Shown here one piece after another: positions 50,011 to 61,830 of a DNA stretch of 64,000 nucleotides. Below the pieces are notes generated by a model that saw only the letters and a list, made by a program, of their open reading frames with translations, had not been told where the DNA came from and searched no databases. The position numbers and the translations under genes are program-made. This DNA comes from Synaphobranchus kaupii (Eukaryota > Chordata > Actinopteri > Anguilliformes > Synaphobranchidae): positions 86,904,356-86,968,355 of the forward strand of contig CM056376.1 of the NCBI GenBank assembly GCA_029718625.1. Reading direction: 5' to 3'. The first letter of the stretch is position 1, and every line of letters begins with the position of its first letter.

Positions 50011-50263
50011 AGAGGATAAGAACATAAAAAAAAAAACACTTCCATCTGGAATCTTGGGATTTTTTAAATGTGATTGACTGCTGAATAAATAGATGGAATA
50101 GAGTGAGGGGAAAAAAGCCGAATTTCTCTGGAGGTGAAAAATCACAAACCAGACTTTTTCGTGGCATTTTAAAAATGGTATTAGTGTACAGTACTCATCT
50201 TACACACAAGCACTATAGGCAGAAAAATGAAATAAAATAAAAAAAACATTTTCAGAAAGATCA

Positions 50264-50284
50264 CCCCCCCCCCCCCCCCCCCCC
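50264..50284. repeat. poly-C run (C21)
   Basis: Twenty-one consecutive C residues. Confidence 0.9.
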
Positions 50285-50760
50285 GAGAGAAATCTATGAC
50301 TGGCATTAAATAACTATTTTTAGAACCGCTAGGCTTAATAGGATAATCAGCTTTATTTGTAAAGATATTGGCTAATCCTAAATAGTTTATATGGTTATAG
50401 AGATTTAAAACATTTTCATTAGATGTATAGTGTGTGAGGCATTCAGATCTATTTAAATATGATTTTGGATTTTGTTATATTGAAACCTAAAGAAACAAAA
50501 GGTGAGTAGAACCCATGAATTCCCTCGACTGGAGGAAACATTATATTACCTAAACGACCCCGGCTTTATTTGTTTCTATTGCTGCTGGTATTATGTACTT
50601 CCATAATAACACAGTCCTTTGCTGAAAAAAACATCAACATTTGATGTACCTGCTATATATCCCACCCCCCCAACACAGTTACCAATGAGCACATTTTACA
50701 GAATCTCAGTTGCAAGCGTGCTTGTGTTACACAATGTGTTACACCTTCTGGAATGTTAAG
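50285..50760. other. unique AT-rich non-coding sequence
   Basis: No gene or repeat recognised. Confidence 0.4.
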
Positions 50761-50815
50761 TGTGTGTGTGTGTGTGTGTGTATGTGTTTGTGATGTTGTG
50801 CACAAATGTAGCTAT

Positions 50816-50887
<72 letters not shown>
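50761..50887. repeat. (TG)n microsatellite, interrupted
   Basis: Two long TG blocks (50761-50780 and 50819-50886) with a non-repeat spacer; the second has a single tctc interruption. Confidence 0.95.
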
Positions 50888-50889
<2 letters not shown>

Positions 50890-52679
50890 CTGTTTTTGTG
50901 TGACAGTTCACCAGGTAACCTTGTGGCAGTTGTGCCGCAGATGGCTACGGCGAGATCACTGGCAAGGATGTGTGCATGTGCGTGTGTCTGTATGTACATG
51001 TGCTTTCGTGTGTATTTACGTATGTCTGTACGTGAGTATGTGCGTGTGCGTTTGGCTTTTTGTATTGTGCATGTGAAAGTACCCATGTATTTTTTTGTTT
51101 GTTTGTGTATTACCTGTGTGGTGCTTGTGTGCGTTCACTACGGATATGTTGTTACACAGCTCTTACAGGGCTAAATCCCAGCCTGGAGGGGGAGTGTGAG
51201 TGGTGTGGCTTTCTGTTCTGCTTTCACACATGGGCCTTTTTTATCCTGCGGGTGGGGGTAAGTCCTTGGCCCAAAGACACACAGCCTCTCTGCATGGCTC
51301 AGAACGAGACTGCCATTGTCAAACCTTCCCCTTTTACCAACACCTCATCCAGACCCAGCCCGTCCTGCAAAAACGGCCCTTTCTTAATCCGCGGCGACAG
51401 GAGTGTGCCTGTGCGCACGTACATGTTCTCCGATGCGCCTCCGTCTGCGCGCGGACCCCTGTCACCTCTGCGCAAAGGGGGGGAGGGGGGGGGGGGGACG
51501 CGCCGTGAGGTTGGACCCGTAGTTGGAGCACACTGCCAACGCCTGCCGCAAGGTAACCCAAAACTCATCCCTTTCCTTTCCAGCGTCACGCCCGTCCCGC
51601 GGACCCATCGCCCGGCTCGCCTCCGCCGAGTCCCATCAATCAGCGCTTTGAGGAGCTGTCACGTGAGTCAGAAAGGAGGGAGACGGGGGAAGTGGGGGAC
51701 GGTTCACATGCAACGCAATTAACATTTCAACAATGGGGGGGAGAGAAGGGGGCGAGGCGCGTGTGCAATGAGATATCTTTATTCTGGTGCCAAAATCGGC
51801 ACCGCGGTGTCACACAGTGTAGATACACAAGGGTTCGGCCTAAATATTCCAAACATAGCTAGTGTGAAGCTAACGTGGACTAATCTATTTCACTTAATCT
51901 TCACAGGGAAATCAACCGATACACAACCGTGTGGACATACATTTGTCAAAATTGGAAATAGCCACAGCACACATTGAACAACGGCCAAGATTATAATCTC
52001 GCATAGCCGTGTAAGTTTCCTATATGCCTATAGGAAAATATAAAAAAACACGCACGCTATGAGTCAAACATTGCTGGCAAGAGACAAAGGTGCTCTTCAT
52101 ATGGAAACAGGTGCTCTTCATATGGAAACGTGTGCTAATGTGCGGTTTCCCATGCAGATCGAGTTGAGTAAGACCTGTACGTGAGTCCCTATTCCCTGCA
52201 CACGCAGGCACGAGCGCAGGCACGAGCGCACACCTCTTAATCAGTGGCTCGAGAGTAGTCAGGAGTGTTTGTGCAACCTTCTCACTGAGCCATTGGTGAA
52301 ACTATTTCCCCTCAGGCTACAAATAGACCCAGGCCCCTAACATCCTCACTTTTTATAACTTTGCAGGGACTAGACAAACGAGTCCTGAGGTAGGAAGCCA
52401 AAAACCTCACCTCACCTGTGAGCGAGGGCATTCGCTTCAGGACTACAGGAGCCCTCCCTGAGTGGCCTACGGAAGCGGAGCTCTCCGACGACGTGGAGAG
52501 TCATCCGTCAGATGGCCAGGCCCGTCCCCAATGAGCGGGGGCCCTAGGACCCCCTGGACGTTCCTTCGAAGCCCTCCTTATGGGCCTGGATAAGATGCTA
52601 TCAGCGGGCCTTCTAAGCACTCGAGAGCCACTTTAGACAATTACCATGAAAAGTAAAAGATACTGCCTGTATTGATGGG
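50888..52679. other. unique non-coding sequence with small duplications
   Basis: GT-rich to 51130, then GC-rich with a G-rich run at 51477-51497. A tandem duplication of about 22 bp (ggtgctcttcatatggaaac twice) lies at about 52089-52130 and a 14-bp duplication (gcaggcacgagc) at about 52204-52230. The 220-codon frame at 51060-51722 has no domain and is probably chance. Confidence 0.4.
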
Positions 52680-52990
52680 AGATTTATACTGACCACAGTG
52701 CCATCGATTTCTCTCCTCTCCCCCTCACCCTTACTGCAATCTTATTTTCTCATCGTAACGCTGTTTTGTGGCCTGGCTTGAGAGAACGCTCGCTTTCCTC
52801 GATAAAATGAGTCGCAGTTCTGCTATCTACCGTTTCAGAGGGTGATCCGTTAAACGAGACCGAGACCCTCCGTTATCTGCCGATGTTATTCAATTGTTAC
52901 AGGACAATCCTGGCCATTAGCTGAATGTTTTAAATAATGCATCCGGTTTTAAAAGGACCTCTTATCTCCTGACGTTTTTTAACATTATTA
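52680..52990. promoter_or_regulatory. candidate conserved non-coding element (by appearance only)
   Basis: Repeat-free block with gatgttattcaattgttacag, ctggccattagctg and ttttaacattattag, and no reading frame. Suggestive only. Confidence 0.3.
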
Positions 52991-54704
52991 GTACAGCAGG
53001 ATAATGAAAAGGAGCAGATTGTTAAAGATACAGAAACAAGGTTTTAAAGAAAAAAAAGACAACTAATGAAGCTTGTGTTTTTATCTTATTTTATTAAAAT
53101 GACAACACGCCTTTGGACACTTTCAGTGAAAAACAAATTAAAATGTCTTAAGCAGAGGCAATTGGTCTCCACACAAACATCAACACAACACAAATACACA
53201 GAGAGCTTGGATGTAGTTAGATGACATCACCTAGAAAAAGTGTCCTCAAACCAGTTAGCATACGACATTATTGTGCTTCTTGGTTTCTGTGCTTATCAGC
53301 AGAACCAACCGTACCTTTAGACGCATCATAAATTCATCCTCCTCCTGAACTAATATCAGGACTGGGCTTTGCCCAATTAAAATGCTTGCAATATGACTGC
53401 ACTGGGTAGGTGCAATGCGTGTGGCAGAGGGAGAGACGGAAAGAAAGAACAGAGAGATAAACAAGGAGGGAGTATGAAACAAAAAAGACATACAGAGGGT
53501 GAGAAAGACAAACATGCCGGAGGACAGAGTATGAAAAGTGAAATTCAGACAGGCAGCTTAGACAGACAGAAAGACAAAGACATTTGAGTCAGAGAAAAAT
53601 GTTGATGGAATGCAGGTCAAATGTTTTGCTGTCATTATACTGCTAACAGGAGAATGTGTTTATGCATCACATCCTGTACCAAATGAATGGTTGATTTAGC
53701 TAGCAGGCAGAGCAGGCATTTGGTACCATTGAGCACTTTCTGTAAATATTCTGTAAGATCTGTGAATATTAATATACGTATGCTGTAGGGAGTGGAGGTA
53801 TCACTCGTCCACAAATGAGACGGAGTCCTTTGTGAAGAAGTAACAGTTTCATAGTACGTTGGTAATCTCTGACCCCTCGATTCATTAAGTTAACCCACCC
53901 CAAATTCAGCAGAGGCATGCCCCGCCACCAGCCCAGCGCAACAGTTTCATTTGGCACACAGACATCTCCACGAAAGATCAGCCCACTTAATTTTATCACC
54001 CAGAAATACAGAAATAAATAAAGAGGTACTTCAAATGTCATTTTTAAACAAGTGCAAATAAGTAACAACTATTTACAGCTCATGGAAGGCCTGAGGTCCT
54101 GAGACAGTGTGGTGCTTATGAAAATATGACATCAATATGAAGTGTTCTGAGCAAATGCACTACACAACATATGCATACTCAAAGCACAATGGCACACATT
54201 GTTCCCAGTGAAGGGATTACGCAAACCGTTCTTCTGCCTCTACACTAATGTGTTTTGTGCAGAAGATTAAAGACAGCGCAAAGCACTGGAGTCGAAACAT
54301 GATCAGGCACATCATAAGGGAGTAAAGAATTACCAATGATATTTAATGCATAATGTTAGTTTATTTCTGCAAAATCTTGTACAATTTGATGTATGGTAGT
54401 ATGTTAGGGATGGAAATGCACATCTTAAGGCATTATACTGTAAATGACTGAATGGACTTGCTCAAGCAGTCTTTTACCCCAAGTGATAATGTATTAAAAA
54501 TGTAAATGCAAACTAAGCTTTTGTGAATATCCAAGCTACACAGTTAAAATTCAAACTGTGTAACTTGAGTTAGACGTGATCGATACTGGAAATTAAACGA
54601 AAATGGCAAAGATAAATGCGTTAATTTTGAAATTTCTACTCTGGCCTTTTCAGGTGCTTCAAATACGCTTAGCTTTTTTTCTCTTAATGACATTGCATTA
54701 CGTT
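52991..54704. other. unique non-coding sequence
   Basis: A purine-rich GA-like stretch lies at about 53425-53590. On the minus strand 53769-54068 there is an open frame whose central part (GDVCVPNETVALGWWRG) looks somewhat protein-like but matches no family I know. Confidence 0.35.
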
Positions 54705-54997
54705 ACACCTGGGGCCACATGTATAAAACTGAGTAAAATAATTTGTAAAAGAATGCTCAGGGAGAAAGTTGGAAATCTGCTTACGCAAAGTTTTGCATTT
54801 TCTCCCTCTGCCTTTTGATCATGGTGTCGCCATATCACATTGACTCCAAACACTGTGTACATATGGTGTCCAGCGTGTGCAGAGGTACGCAGATTCTCTT
54901 ATTTTATACATCTGAATTTCTGCGTGGAATCTTGCTTACGCAGCTTTCTGAGGGCATTTTTCTGCTCAGCACTGTTTATACATGTGGCCTCTGGTGT
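54705..54997. mobile_element. miniature inverted-repeat element, about 293 bp
   Basis: The left end acacctggggccacatgtat and right end atacatgtggcctctggtgt are near-perfect inverses (about 23 bp including taaa/ttta). The interior repeats gcttacgca/tgcgtaagc and gcagatt/aatctgc in inverted arrangement. 'GGGGCC.CATGTATAAA...GCGTAAGC' is the style of fish Harbinger- or hAT-type miniature elements. A definite target duplication was not seen. Confidence 0.7.
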
Positions 54998-55787
54998 TTT
55001 AAACACAAAAGTTTAAAAAGCATTACTTTTGCGGATGCCATGTGGTGAACTCCATAGAACAGCTCGCTCTCACCCCGTACACACCTCTCTCGTGTGGCCA
55101 GGGGTTTGAGCCCCTGCCGTGGTACTTTCTGTGCTGTGATCCCATCTCCATCTGTAAACCTCTCAGCTTTAGCCCATATGAAAAGTTGGTAAAGCTGTCT
55201 GCTCTCTTCTTACTTTTATTTTTTCATTTTTATTTTTTTAAAAGCATTTCTTCTGTAGGCCTGCCACCCCTTGTCTGAAAATTCAAACCCGATTACGGTT
55301 ACATGCTGAATGCTTCTACATCAGTTCAGTACATTCATATTGGAGAAAGGCATTAAACTCTTTAATGCCGATTTTGCGAACCAAGAACCATACCTTTACT
55401 CTCTTAATGGTGTGAAATTTGCAATGGACCTGACACAAACCACTATTTTCAGTTTTTTATTTTTGTTTTGTCAGCTTTCTTTCCTCAGAGTGTGTCTGTC
55501 TGCCATTTCTGTTGACATAGCACTGACAAGATAATAGATCTCTTGATGGAAGGCATGCAGTTTAATACAGAAAAACAAACGACTTGGAAAGGCTGAATCT
55601 TGGTTTGGCCTGAGGCTCTCTTCTTTTAATGAACTCTGGGGACTATTAGGTGAGCATTAGGTGAACCGCTATGGCTAACATATTGATTGATTAGCTCTTC
55701 ATTAATTGGTGAAAGTGTCTCATACTGTAAAGGTGCCTGCAACAAATGCAGGCATGGTCCTATAGTTGAGACATTCCAGGTCTCATT
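54998..55787. other. unique non-coding sequence
   Basis: No gene recognised. Contains a tRNA-B-box-like gggtttgagcccc at about 55100 without a matching A box. Confidence 0.35.
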
Positions 55788-56010
55788 TCATGTCATTAGC
55801 TGCCTAGACCAAGTTGACTTGGTCCCATCAGGGATACGGTGGGGCAAGTCAGTCATGGTTCCTCGGGTTATTAATGCCACATTAGGGTGCGCCAGGCACT
55901 CACAGTTGTCATCAATGAGAGGTACCCCTCCAATCAGTCCAAGCACACCCTTTGTGAGATGGGTTATAGGTGGCACAGCAGTAACATGAGAAGCTGGTTG
56001 GTAATTCATA
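55788..56010 (-). CDS. candidate terminal coding exon, unknown protein
   Basis: Reading on the minus strand, a textbook 3' splice site (T/C-rich ttatttttttcttgccag, plus-strand 56011-56028) is followed directly by an open frame of 73 codons ending in TGA (55788-55790). The peptide begins MNYQPASHVTAVPPITHLTK, continues through GVLGLIGGVPLIDDNCECL and HPNVALITRGTMTDLPHRIP, and ends WSRQLMT. Composition is balanced and free of low complexity, unlike the other frames in the window. The ATG lies one base after the acceptor, so it could be internal to a longer protein in phase 1. I do not recognise the family, and no partner exon was found upstream to 64 kb. It could also be a retrocopy or chance. 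Confidence 0.4.
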
Positions 56011-56028
56011 CTGGCAAGAAAAAAATAA

Positions 56029-56669
56029 AGCCTTTATTGATTTGGTCAACCTAAATTCTCATGATACCTTCCGGAAGAATACAAGCACTATTAATACGTG
56101 AACATGAAAGGAATTTGGCCCCATATTGACGTGTCACCAGAGAATTCCTGAGCCATTGATCATGAGTTTGGAACAAGAACAAACTAGAGGACTTGCATTT
56201 TGAATGAAATATGCCATTCCGTTAACTCTGACAGAGGATCTGTTAGTGAACAGAAGTGAATGTGTGAATGGGTTCTCTCTTTATTGCAGCAACACACAGG
56301 AACTAAAAACACTTTTGCTATTCATCAATTCAATGAAACAGTGGCTGGCGTCTAAAAATAGTTTCAGTTTTCTCATTTCAATAATAACACGAGACTGACC
56401 TAAAAAGGGTTTCTGCGCTTTTCTACCCTTGTCTGTCTTAGAGCTGCTCAGTGCTGTTACTGTGTGTGTCCAACTGAGATAACACAGAGTACACACAGCA
56501 TGCATACGAATCTGAGTTCACCTTTAAAACTTAGTGACTGCTGGCACACGCTCCGTCTGTGACACGTTGTTACTCCCCTCTAAGCAGAGTCACGTAACCA
56601 CGTAATCCTTGCCGAGTGATCTCACCGTAGCTATCTGTGACACAACTGACACAAAGGTCTCACACAAAA

Positions 56670-56672
<3 letters not shown>
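56029..56672. other. unique non-coding sequence
   Basis: No gene recognised. If 55788-56010 is an exon, this would be its intron. Confidence 0.35.

Positions 56673-56727
<55 letters not shown>
56673..56727. repeat. (CA)n microsatellite, about 27 units
   Basis: Pure CA run preceded by a short A run. Confidence 0.97.
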
Positions 56728-56729
<2 letters not shown>

Positions 56730-57290
56730 ATACATTCACAGGATGGGGCGGCCTACTGTCAAAGCAGACACACTGACTTCTATGCATAGTCAAACCCAAA
56801 CCCTTGATACCGAGACCCTGAAACAACCAGACAGAGAGCAGTCAACCACAACCACCGTAACCACACTGATTAATTAAGAGCCAAGCAATTAAAACTGTTT
56901 TTTTGGTGGGGGGGGGGGGGTTCGTGTGCAGACACTGTCCTCCCTACAAAACACCATTCTGGACATTACACTGGTTCTGCACATAAGTGCAGGAGGGGTA
57001 GTCGGCCCGTAGTACTGGCACGCTGCAGCCTGTCAAATTACTGAAGAGCTAATCAGCAGATCATTAGCATGTCCTGGGGGCGTGTCTGTGTTGATAATTG
57101 GTAGTACATTTGTGCCAGGGGCTGATGGCGGGCACAGGCAGATATACCACAAATAGTTCAGTTTAGTGCTAGGGGCTGAGAGATGGCAGAGATAGCAGCA
57201 GGGTGGAGGCCGTTTCCAGATTCAGCAATAAAGTGACTTCATTTACCTAAGCGTCTGTCTGTGTTCATTCAGTACATTTGCCAATATATA
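56728..57290. other. unique non-coding sequence
   Basis: A G13 run lies at 56908-56920. No gene recognised. It ends in tatata, the TA-rich target of the next element. Confidence 0.4.
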
Positions 57291-58325
57291 CAGCGCCATC
57301 CACAATTATTGGCACCCCTGGTAAAGATGAGTAAAAAGGGTTATAAAAAAATTCACCATTTGGTGAATTAGCTTAATCTCACACTGAAAAAATTAGAAAA
57401 AGCCAACCTTTAATAGAAGTTAATTTATTCTGAGAAAAAAAAATCCATCATCAAGAAATAATTATTTTTAACAAAACCATGTGTGCCACAATTATTGGCA
57501 CCCCAGCATTTAATAGTTTGTACAACCTCCCTTTGCCAATAAAACAGCACTGAGTCTTCTCCCGTAACTAATAAGGTTGGAGAATACAGAGCAAGGAATC
57601 TGAGACCATTCCTCTTTACATAATCTCTCCAGATCATCCAGAGTCCTAGGTCCTCTCTTGTGCACTCTCCTCTTCAGCTCAGCCCACAGGTTTTCAATGG
57701 GGTTTAGGTCAGGGGACTGAGATGGCCATGGCAGAAGCTTGATTTTGTGTTCAGTTAACCATTTTTGTGTTGATTTGGATGTATGTTTAGGATCATTCCT
57801 GCTGGAAGATCCAACGACGACCCAGTTTTAGTTTCCTGGCAGAGGCAGCCAGATTCAGATTTAAAATTTCCTAGTATTTCATGGAGTTCATGATGCCATG
57901 TACCCTAAGAAGGTTCCCAGGGCCTTTGGAGGAAAAAAAGCCCCACAACATCACGGAACCTCCACCATACTTAACAGTGGGGATCAGGTTATTTTTGGTA
58001 TAGCCATCCTTCTTTTTATGCCAAACCCACCTTGAGTGTTGGTTGCCGAAAAGCTCCATTTTCATTTCCATCTGACCATAGAACACGGTTCTAGTCAAAG
58101 TTCCAGTAGCGTTTAGCAAATTCCAGGCACTTACATTTGTGGTGAAATGACAGGAAAGGCTTTTTTCTGGCATGCCTTCCAAATAATTGCTGGCATGGAG
58201 GTGACATCTAATGGTAGTTTTGGAGACTTGATGACCCCAAGATGCTACTTTCCTCTGTAATTCTCCAACAGTGATCCTTGGGTATTTTTTTGCACTCTCT
58301 TACCATCCTCCTCACTGTGCGTGGG
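57291..58325 (-). mobile_element. Tc1-like transposon, truncated at the transposase 5' side
   Basis: The left end starts cagcgccatccacaattatt right after TA (57289-57290). The 19-mer ccacaattattggcacccc occurs at the outer edge (57300-57318) and again at 57486-57504: the IR/DR arrangement with two transposase-binding sites about 190 bp apart that is known from Sleeping-Beauty-type elements. The right terminal repeat is absent. Recognisable element sequence stops near 58325, in the middle of the transposase gene. Confidence 0.9.
57538..58300 (-). pseudogene. Tc1-like transposase, C-terminal part, frameshifted
   Basis: Reading on the minus strand, GGGSVMLWGFFSSKGPGNL and VHGIMNSMKY (first part, 57871-58182) are followed, after stops and a frame change, by [34 protein letters not shown] and [13 protein letters not shown], ending near GGCTNY and a stop at about 57538. 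The catalytic Glu motif (NPIENLW) is intact. The second catalytic Asp is lost because two bases are missing in the QQ-DN-DPKHT motif, which gives QQE followed by a stop. The DNA-binding N-terminus is missing. Non-functional. Confidence 0.9.
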
Positions 58326-59302
58326 GGCAAAATAAACGTAAAAATAATTAAATAGGTTTTGTGCAGTTAATACACGTGTTCTGGTTCATGGCAAAACTCT
58401 CCAAGTGAAGGAGTGCCAATGAAAATGCTTAAGAGCTTCACCATTATGACCACAACAGCACCTGCTGGCAGCCCACAGGTAACAAGTCATCAGACTGAAA
58501 ACATGGTCACAGTCTGGTAACATGCCTTTATGAGGTAAACGTTAACTTTAACAATGGTCTAACCCAGGAGATCCAAAGAACCCCCCCCCCAATAGGGGAC
58601 GTTTCATTTTGGATGTGAACCCTACACCACACCATTCCGCAGACCCTTCCTAAAGCTAAGCTAACAGAATTGACATCACTGTTTTATTTTAATTATCGAT
58701 TTATACATGAGGTACTTAACTAGGATGACATGCTTTACATATTATCAATTCACATAGGTGTATGTTTACAGAAGTAATTTACATTTTACATTCCTTGTTC
58801 AAATGTTACTGCTCTGTCCCCTTTGATTTTAACTGGAAATCTTCTGGTCTTAAGACCAGTTGTCAAACCGCTAGAGTTCATGGCTTCACTATCAGCGACA
58901 TTTCCTTGCTGGCCAGCTTGACAGGGACTAGAGAACATTTGTGCCATATGTTACTATGGGAACCATGATAAAGGTAGGAGGGTTGTCTTTTGACACATAC
59001 TGCGTCATGTCAGTCATAACTGCGTCATGTCAGTGGTTTTACTAGTGAGCGATATAGCCTAAACCTGCAAGTATGCATCTAATTCATGCACCTTTTAAAG
59101 AACAAGGTTATTTCTACCACATATAGAACATATTTGATGACTTGTTACATGGAACATGGTTCTAACTAATTTCAACCCACTCCACCCTGTTCTCTCTTTA
59201 CTTGCCTGTCAAATGGATACCTTCTGTTGCCAAAGAAAATAATGATGGCATATTAAACTTTTAGAAATTCTTCATCTCCTCAAATGGCTGCTTAGGTGCT
59301 GC

Positions 59303-59304
<2 letters not shown>
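58326..59304. other. unique non-coding sequence
   Basis: No gene recognised. It contains a 14-bp perfect palindrome (tggtcttaagacca, about 58846-58859) and a 19-bp tandem duplication (actgcgtcatgtcagt, about 58999-59034). Confidence 0.4.

Positions 59305-59380
<76 letters not shown>
59305..59380. repeat. (AC)n microsatellite, about 38 units
   Basis: Pure AC run. Confidence 0.98.
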
Positions 59381-59384
<4 letters not shown>

Positions 59385-60136
59385 ATCATAGATACAAGGT
59401 TAACCACGGGGGAAAGGATCTGCTCCAGCAGCCTTTATTAACTCCGCTGACAACTCGCACATCTCACCACAACCCCCCTGTCTCCCCCAGCCCACACGCC
59501 CAAGGCCCACCCCAGCCCGACGAAGCCGCCACAGACTGTTAGTGGCACCTGCATCGTTGTGAAACGTTTCCCCTCACTCAGCATTTAACCCTTTCAACTA
59601 GCAGCGTGGAATACAACCACATTGGCCAGAAACGACAAGTGGAGCGTATTTGCTCTTTTGTTTTTGTCTCTGTCTATTTACGTAAAAGAACTGACACAAA
59701 ACTCAGAGTGACTGAATACCTGAGGGGGGTATTCACCAAAACACTTGCAGGTTTCTACCTTACGTTATTGACCATACATGCGTCCAATGTATGTATGCGT
59801 GTGGTAGAGGCTGGCTTAGCTTTCATTCGAAAAACTGACACAAACATCAGTAACGGACTCAATTCTAAGTGGAGGATTGACAGTCATGTTTTTTTGAGAA
59901 TGATGTACAACCCCTTAGCTTGCTCTCTCCCACTACATGGAGTGAGTAGTGAGAGCCACATGAGGCACCGTTCTTAAAACTGCACTTCTAACTGCCAATG
60001 ATGTCGACACTGAGGGGGAGGTGGATTAGGCTAGCGCAGCAGCGTTGTGCCAAGATAAAGCAACGTTCCCCGCAGCTCCAATTTTTGCATTTTGCATTGC
60101 AGCTTTTTAATGCTGTTTCGTTACTGAATTGCTCGT

Positions 60137-60139
<3 letters not shown>
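59381..60139. other. unique non-coding sequence
   Basis: No gene recognised. The frame at 59606-59977 has no domain. Confidence 0.4.
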
Positions 60140-60235
<96 letters not shown>

Positions 60236-60240
60236 GCACA
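60140..60240. repeat. compound (CT)n-(CA)n microsatellite
   Basis: About 36 pure CT units followed directly by about 13 CA units. The CT part is a mirror-symmetric polypyrimidine tract capable of triplex (H-DNA) formation. Confidence 0.97.
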
Positions 60241-60797
60241 TAAACACACTCATTGGGATTAAAAACCGCTGTACACATAAACAAAAATCCCTCCTTCTTA
60301 ATGATACCACACATTCCAATATTCAGCATTTAAAACAAACTACAATGAAAACAACCACAGAACAGATAATACACAAAACACAGTATCAAAAAAGCTGTAT
60401 CCAGTATCTGCAACTTCAAAAGTCACAGAAGTACCAAATGAGATTTCAATGATACAAAGGACTAAACAAAACTTTTCAAAACCTCAAATTCCTTCAAAAT
60501 TTAAATATATTTTTATAATTATAAGATTGAGGTAAAATATGGGTGACGTATCAGAAACCATCATAGTACTGGCCTCTGTGACATAATAGAGAGAGAGAGA
60601 GAGAGGGAGAGGACAAATTACACAAAGTTCAGTAGATATGTAGCACGAATGCTCCGACGGCAGCCATAATTTGTTTTTAATAAATACAATTAAAATAATT
60701 CCTCTGGGAACGACTGGCGACATGGCTCGCTTTCCTAACCTGGTCATGTGAGGCCGCAGGGCTTTCCCAGCACAGGCATTTTGTCCCCCTACCATTA
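60241..60797. other. unique AT-rich non-coding sequence
   Basis: A short (GA)n lies at 60589-60605. No gene recognised. Confidence 0.4.
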
Positions 60798-60964
<167 letters not shown>

Positions 60965-61279
60965 GAATGTTTTGTACAAACAGCTCATGTAAACAGTCAC
61001 TGGCAAAATGGCAATGCAGGCGAATCTCTATGATCAGCAAAAAAAAAAAAAAGAAGTAAATCAAGCATTTCAAAATGTTCAGTTCCTCACGACTTCAACT
61101 CAAACGTGTGTTTTTACAAGTGTTTCATAATATGCTATTCAAAGAAATCAACTCTGCCTTTATGCCTGACTTTTGAAATATGGTTTTTAGAGTTCATGGC
61201 TGTGATCTCCTGAGCGATACCAGGGCTGGATTTAAAAACTTGGGTAAGCCACTGATAAACACACTGGAGTGCATGCAAT
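60965..61279. other. unique non-coding sequence
   Basis: No gene recognised; A13 run near 61039-61051. Confidence 0.4.
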
Positions 61280-61830
61280 CTCTAACGGGTAAATTGTTTA
61301 TTAAGAAAAGCCACTGTGAAATAATAAAAAACATGACTTAATTACGTACAGCATAATGCCAATTATTTTGTCTCAACATTCTTATCTTAATTAGCTCAAA
61401 AGACTAACTTCAATTAGAATGTTGAAACAAGCAGCCTCTTTCAGGCCCCTGTGGAGTGACTGTCCATCTTTTTCCCCCCCTCATTGTTATAAGCATTATT
61501 GAGATTCCACAAAACAATTTATGCAAATAATTCACTTGTGCAAAATAAGAATATATGAACAAATTCAATTAATTCTCAACAAATTAATATTCGCTCTTTT
61601 ATTTTCCCCAAAAGTGATATTTTAATTGTGCTCTATATGCTGAGAATAAAAAGGGAAATTAACGTGTAATTCATTAATGTGAGCACCTTATTACGGGCTG
61701 TTTTTACGCAATACGGGCTGTTTTTTAATTCCCCATTTCAGGTATAACCAATAGACTGACACATGTAACTGAGCACTGTGCATTACAGAAAAGAGAATGC
61801 CTTACTTTGGAATGCTGCTTAATGCCAAAG
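61280..61830. promoter_or_regulatory. candidate conserved non-coding element (by appearance only)
   Basis: AT-rich but not low-complexity. It contains a perfect POU octamer (atgcaaat, 61521-61528), several homeodomain cores (gacttaattacg, ctaacttcaattagaatg, gtaattcattaatgtg) and a near-repeat of 'ttacgggctgtttttacg / tacgggctgtttttta' at about 61691-61726. No coding signal or transposon feature. The strongest enhancer candidate in the window, but only by eye. Confidence 0.4.

Noticed and set aside
51060..51722. 220-codon plus-strand frame
   Set aside because: Runs from GT-rich into GC-rich sequence with no recognisable domain; overlapping frames on the other strand are equally long.
55085..55125. 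tRNA-like B box (gggtttgagcccc)
   Set aside because: No A box at proper distance and no cloverleaf.
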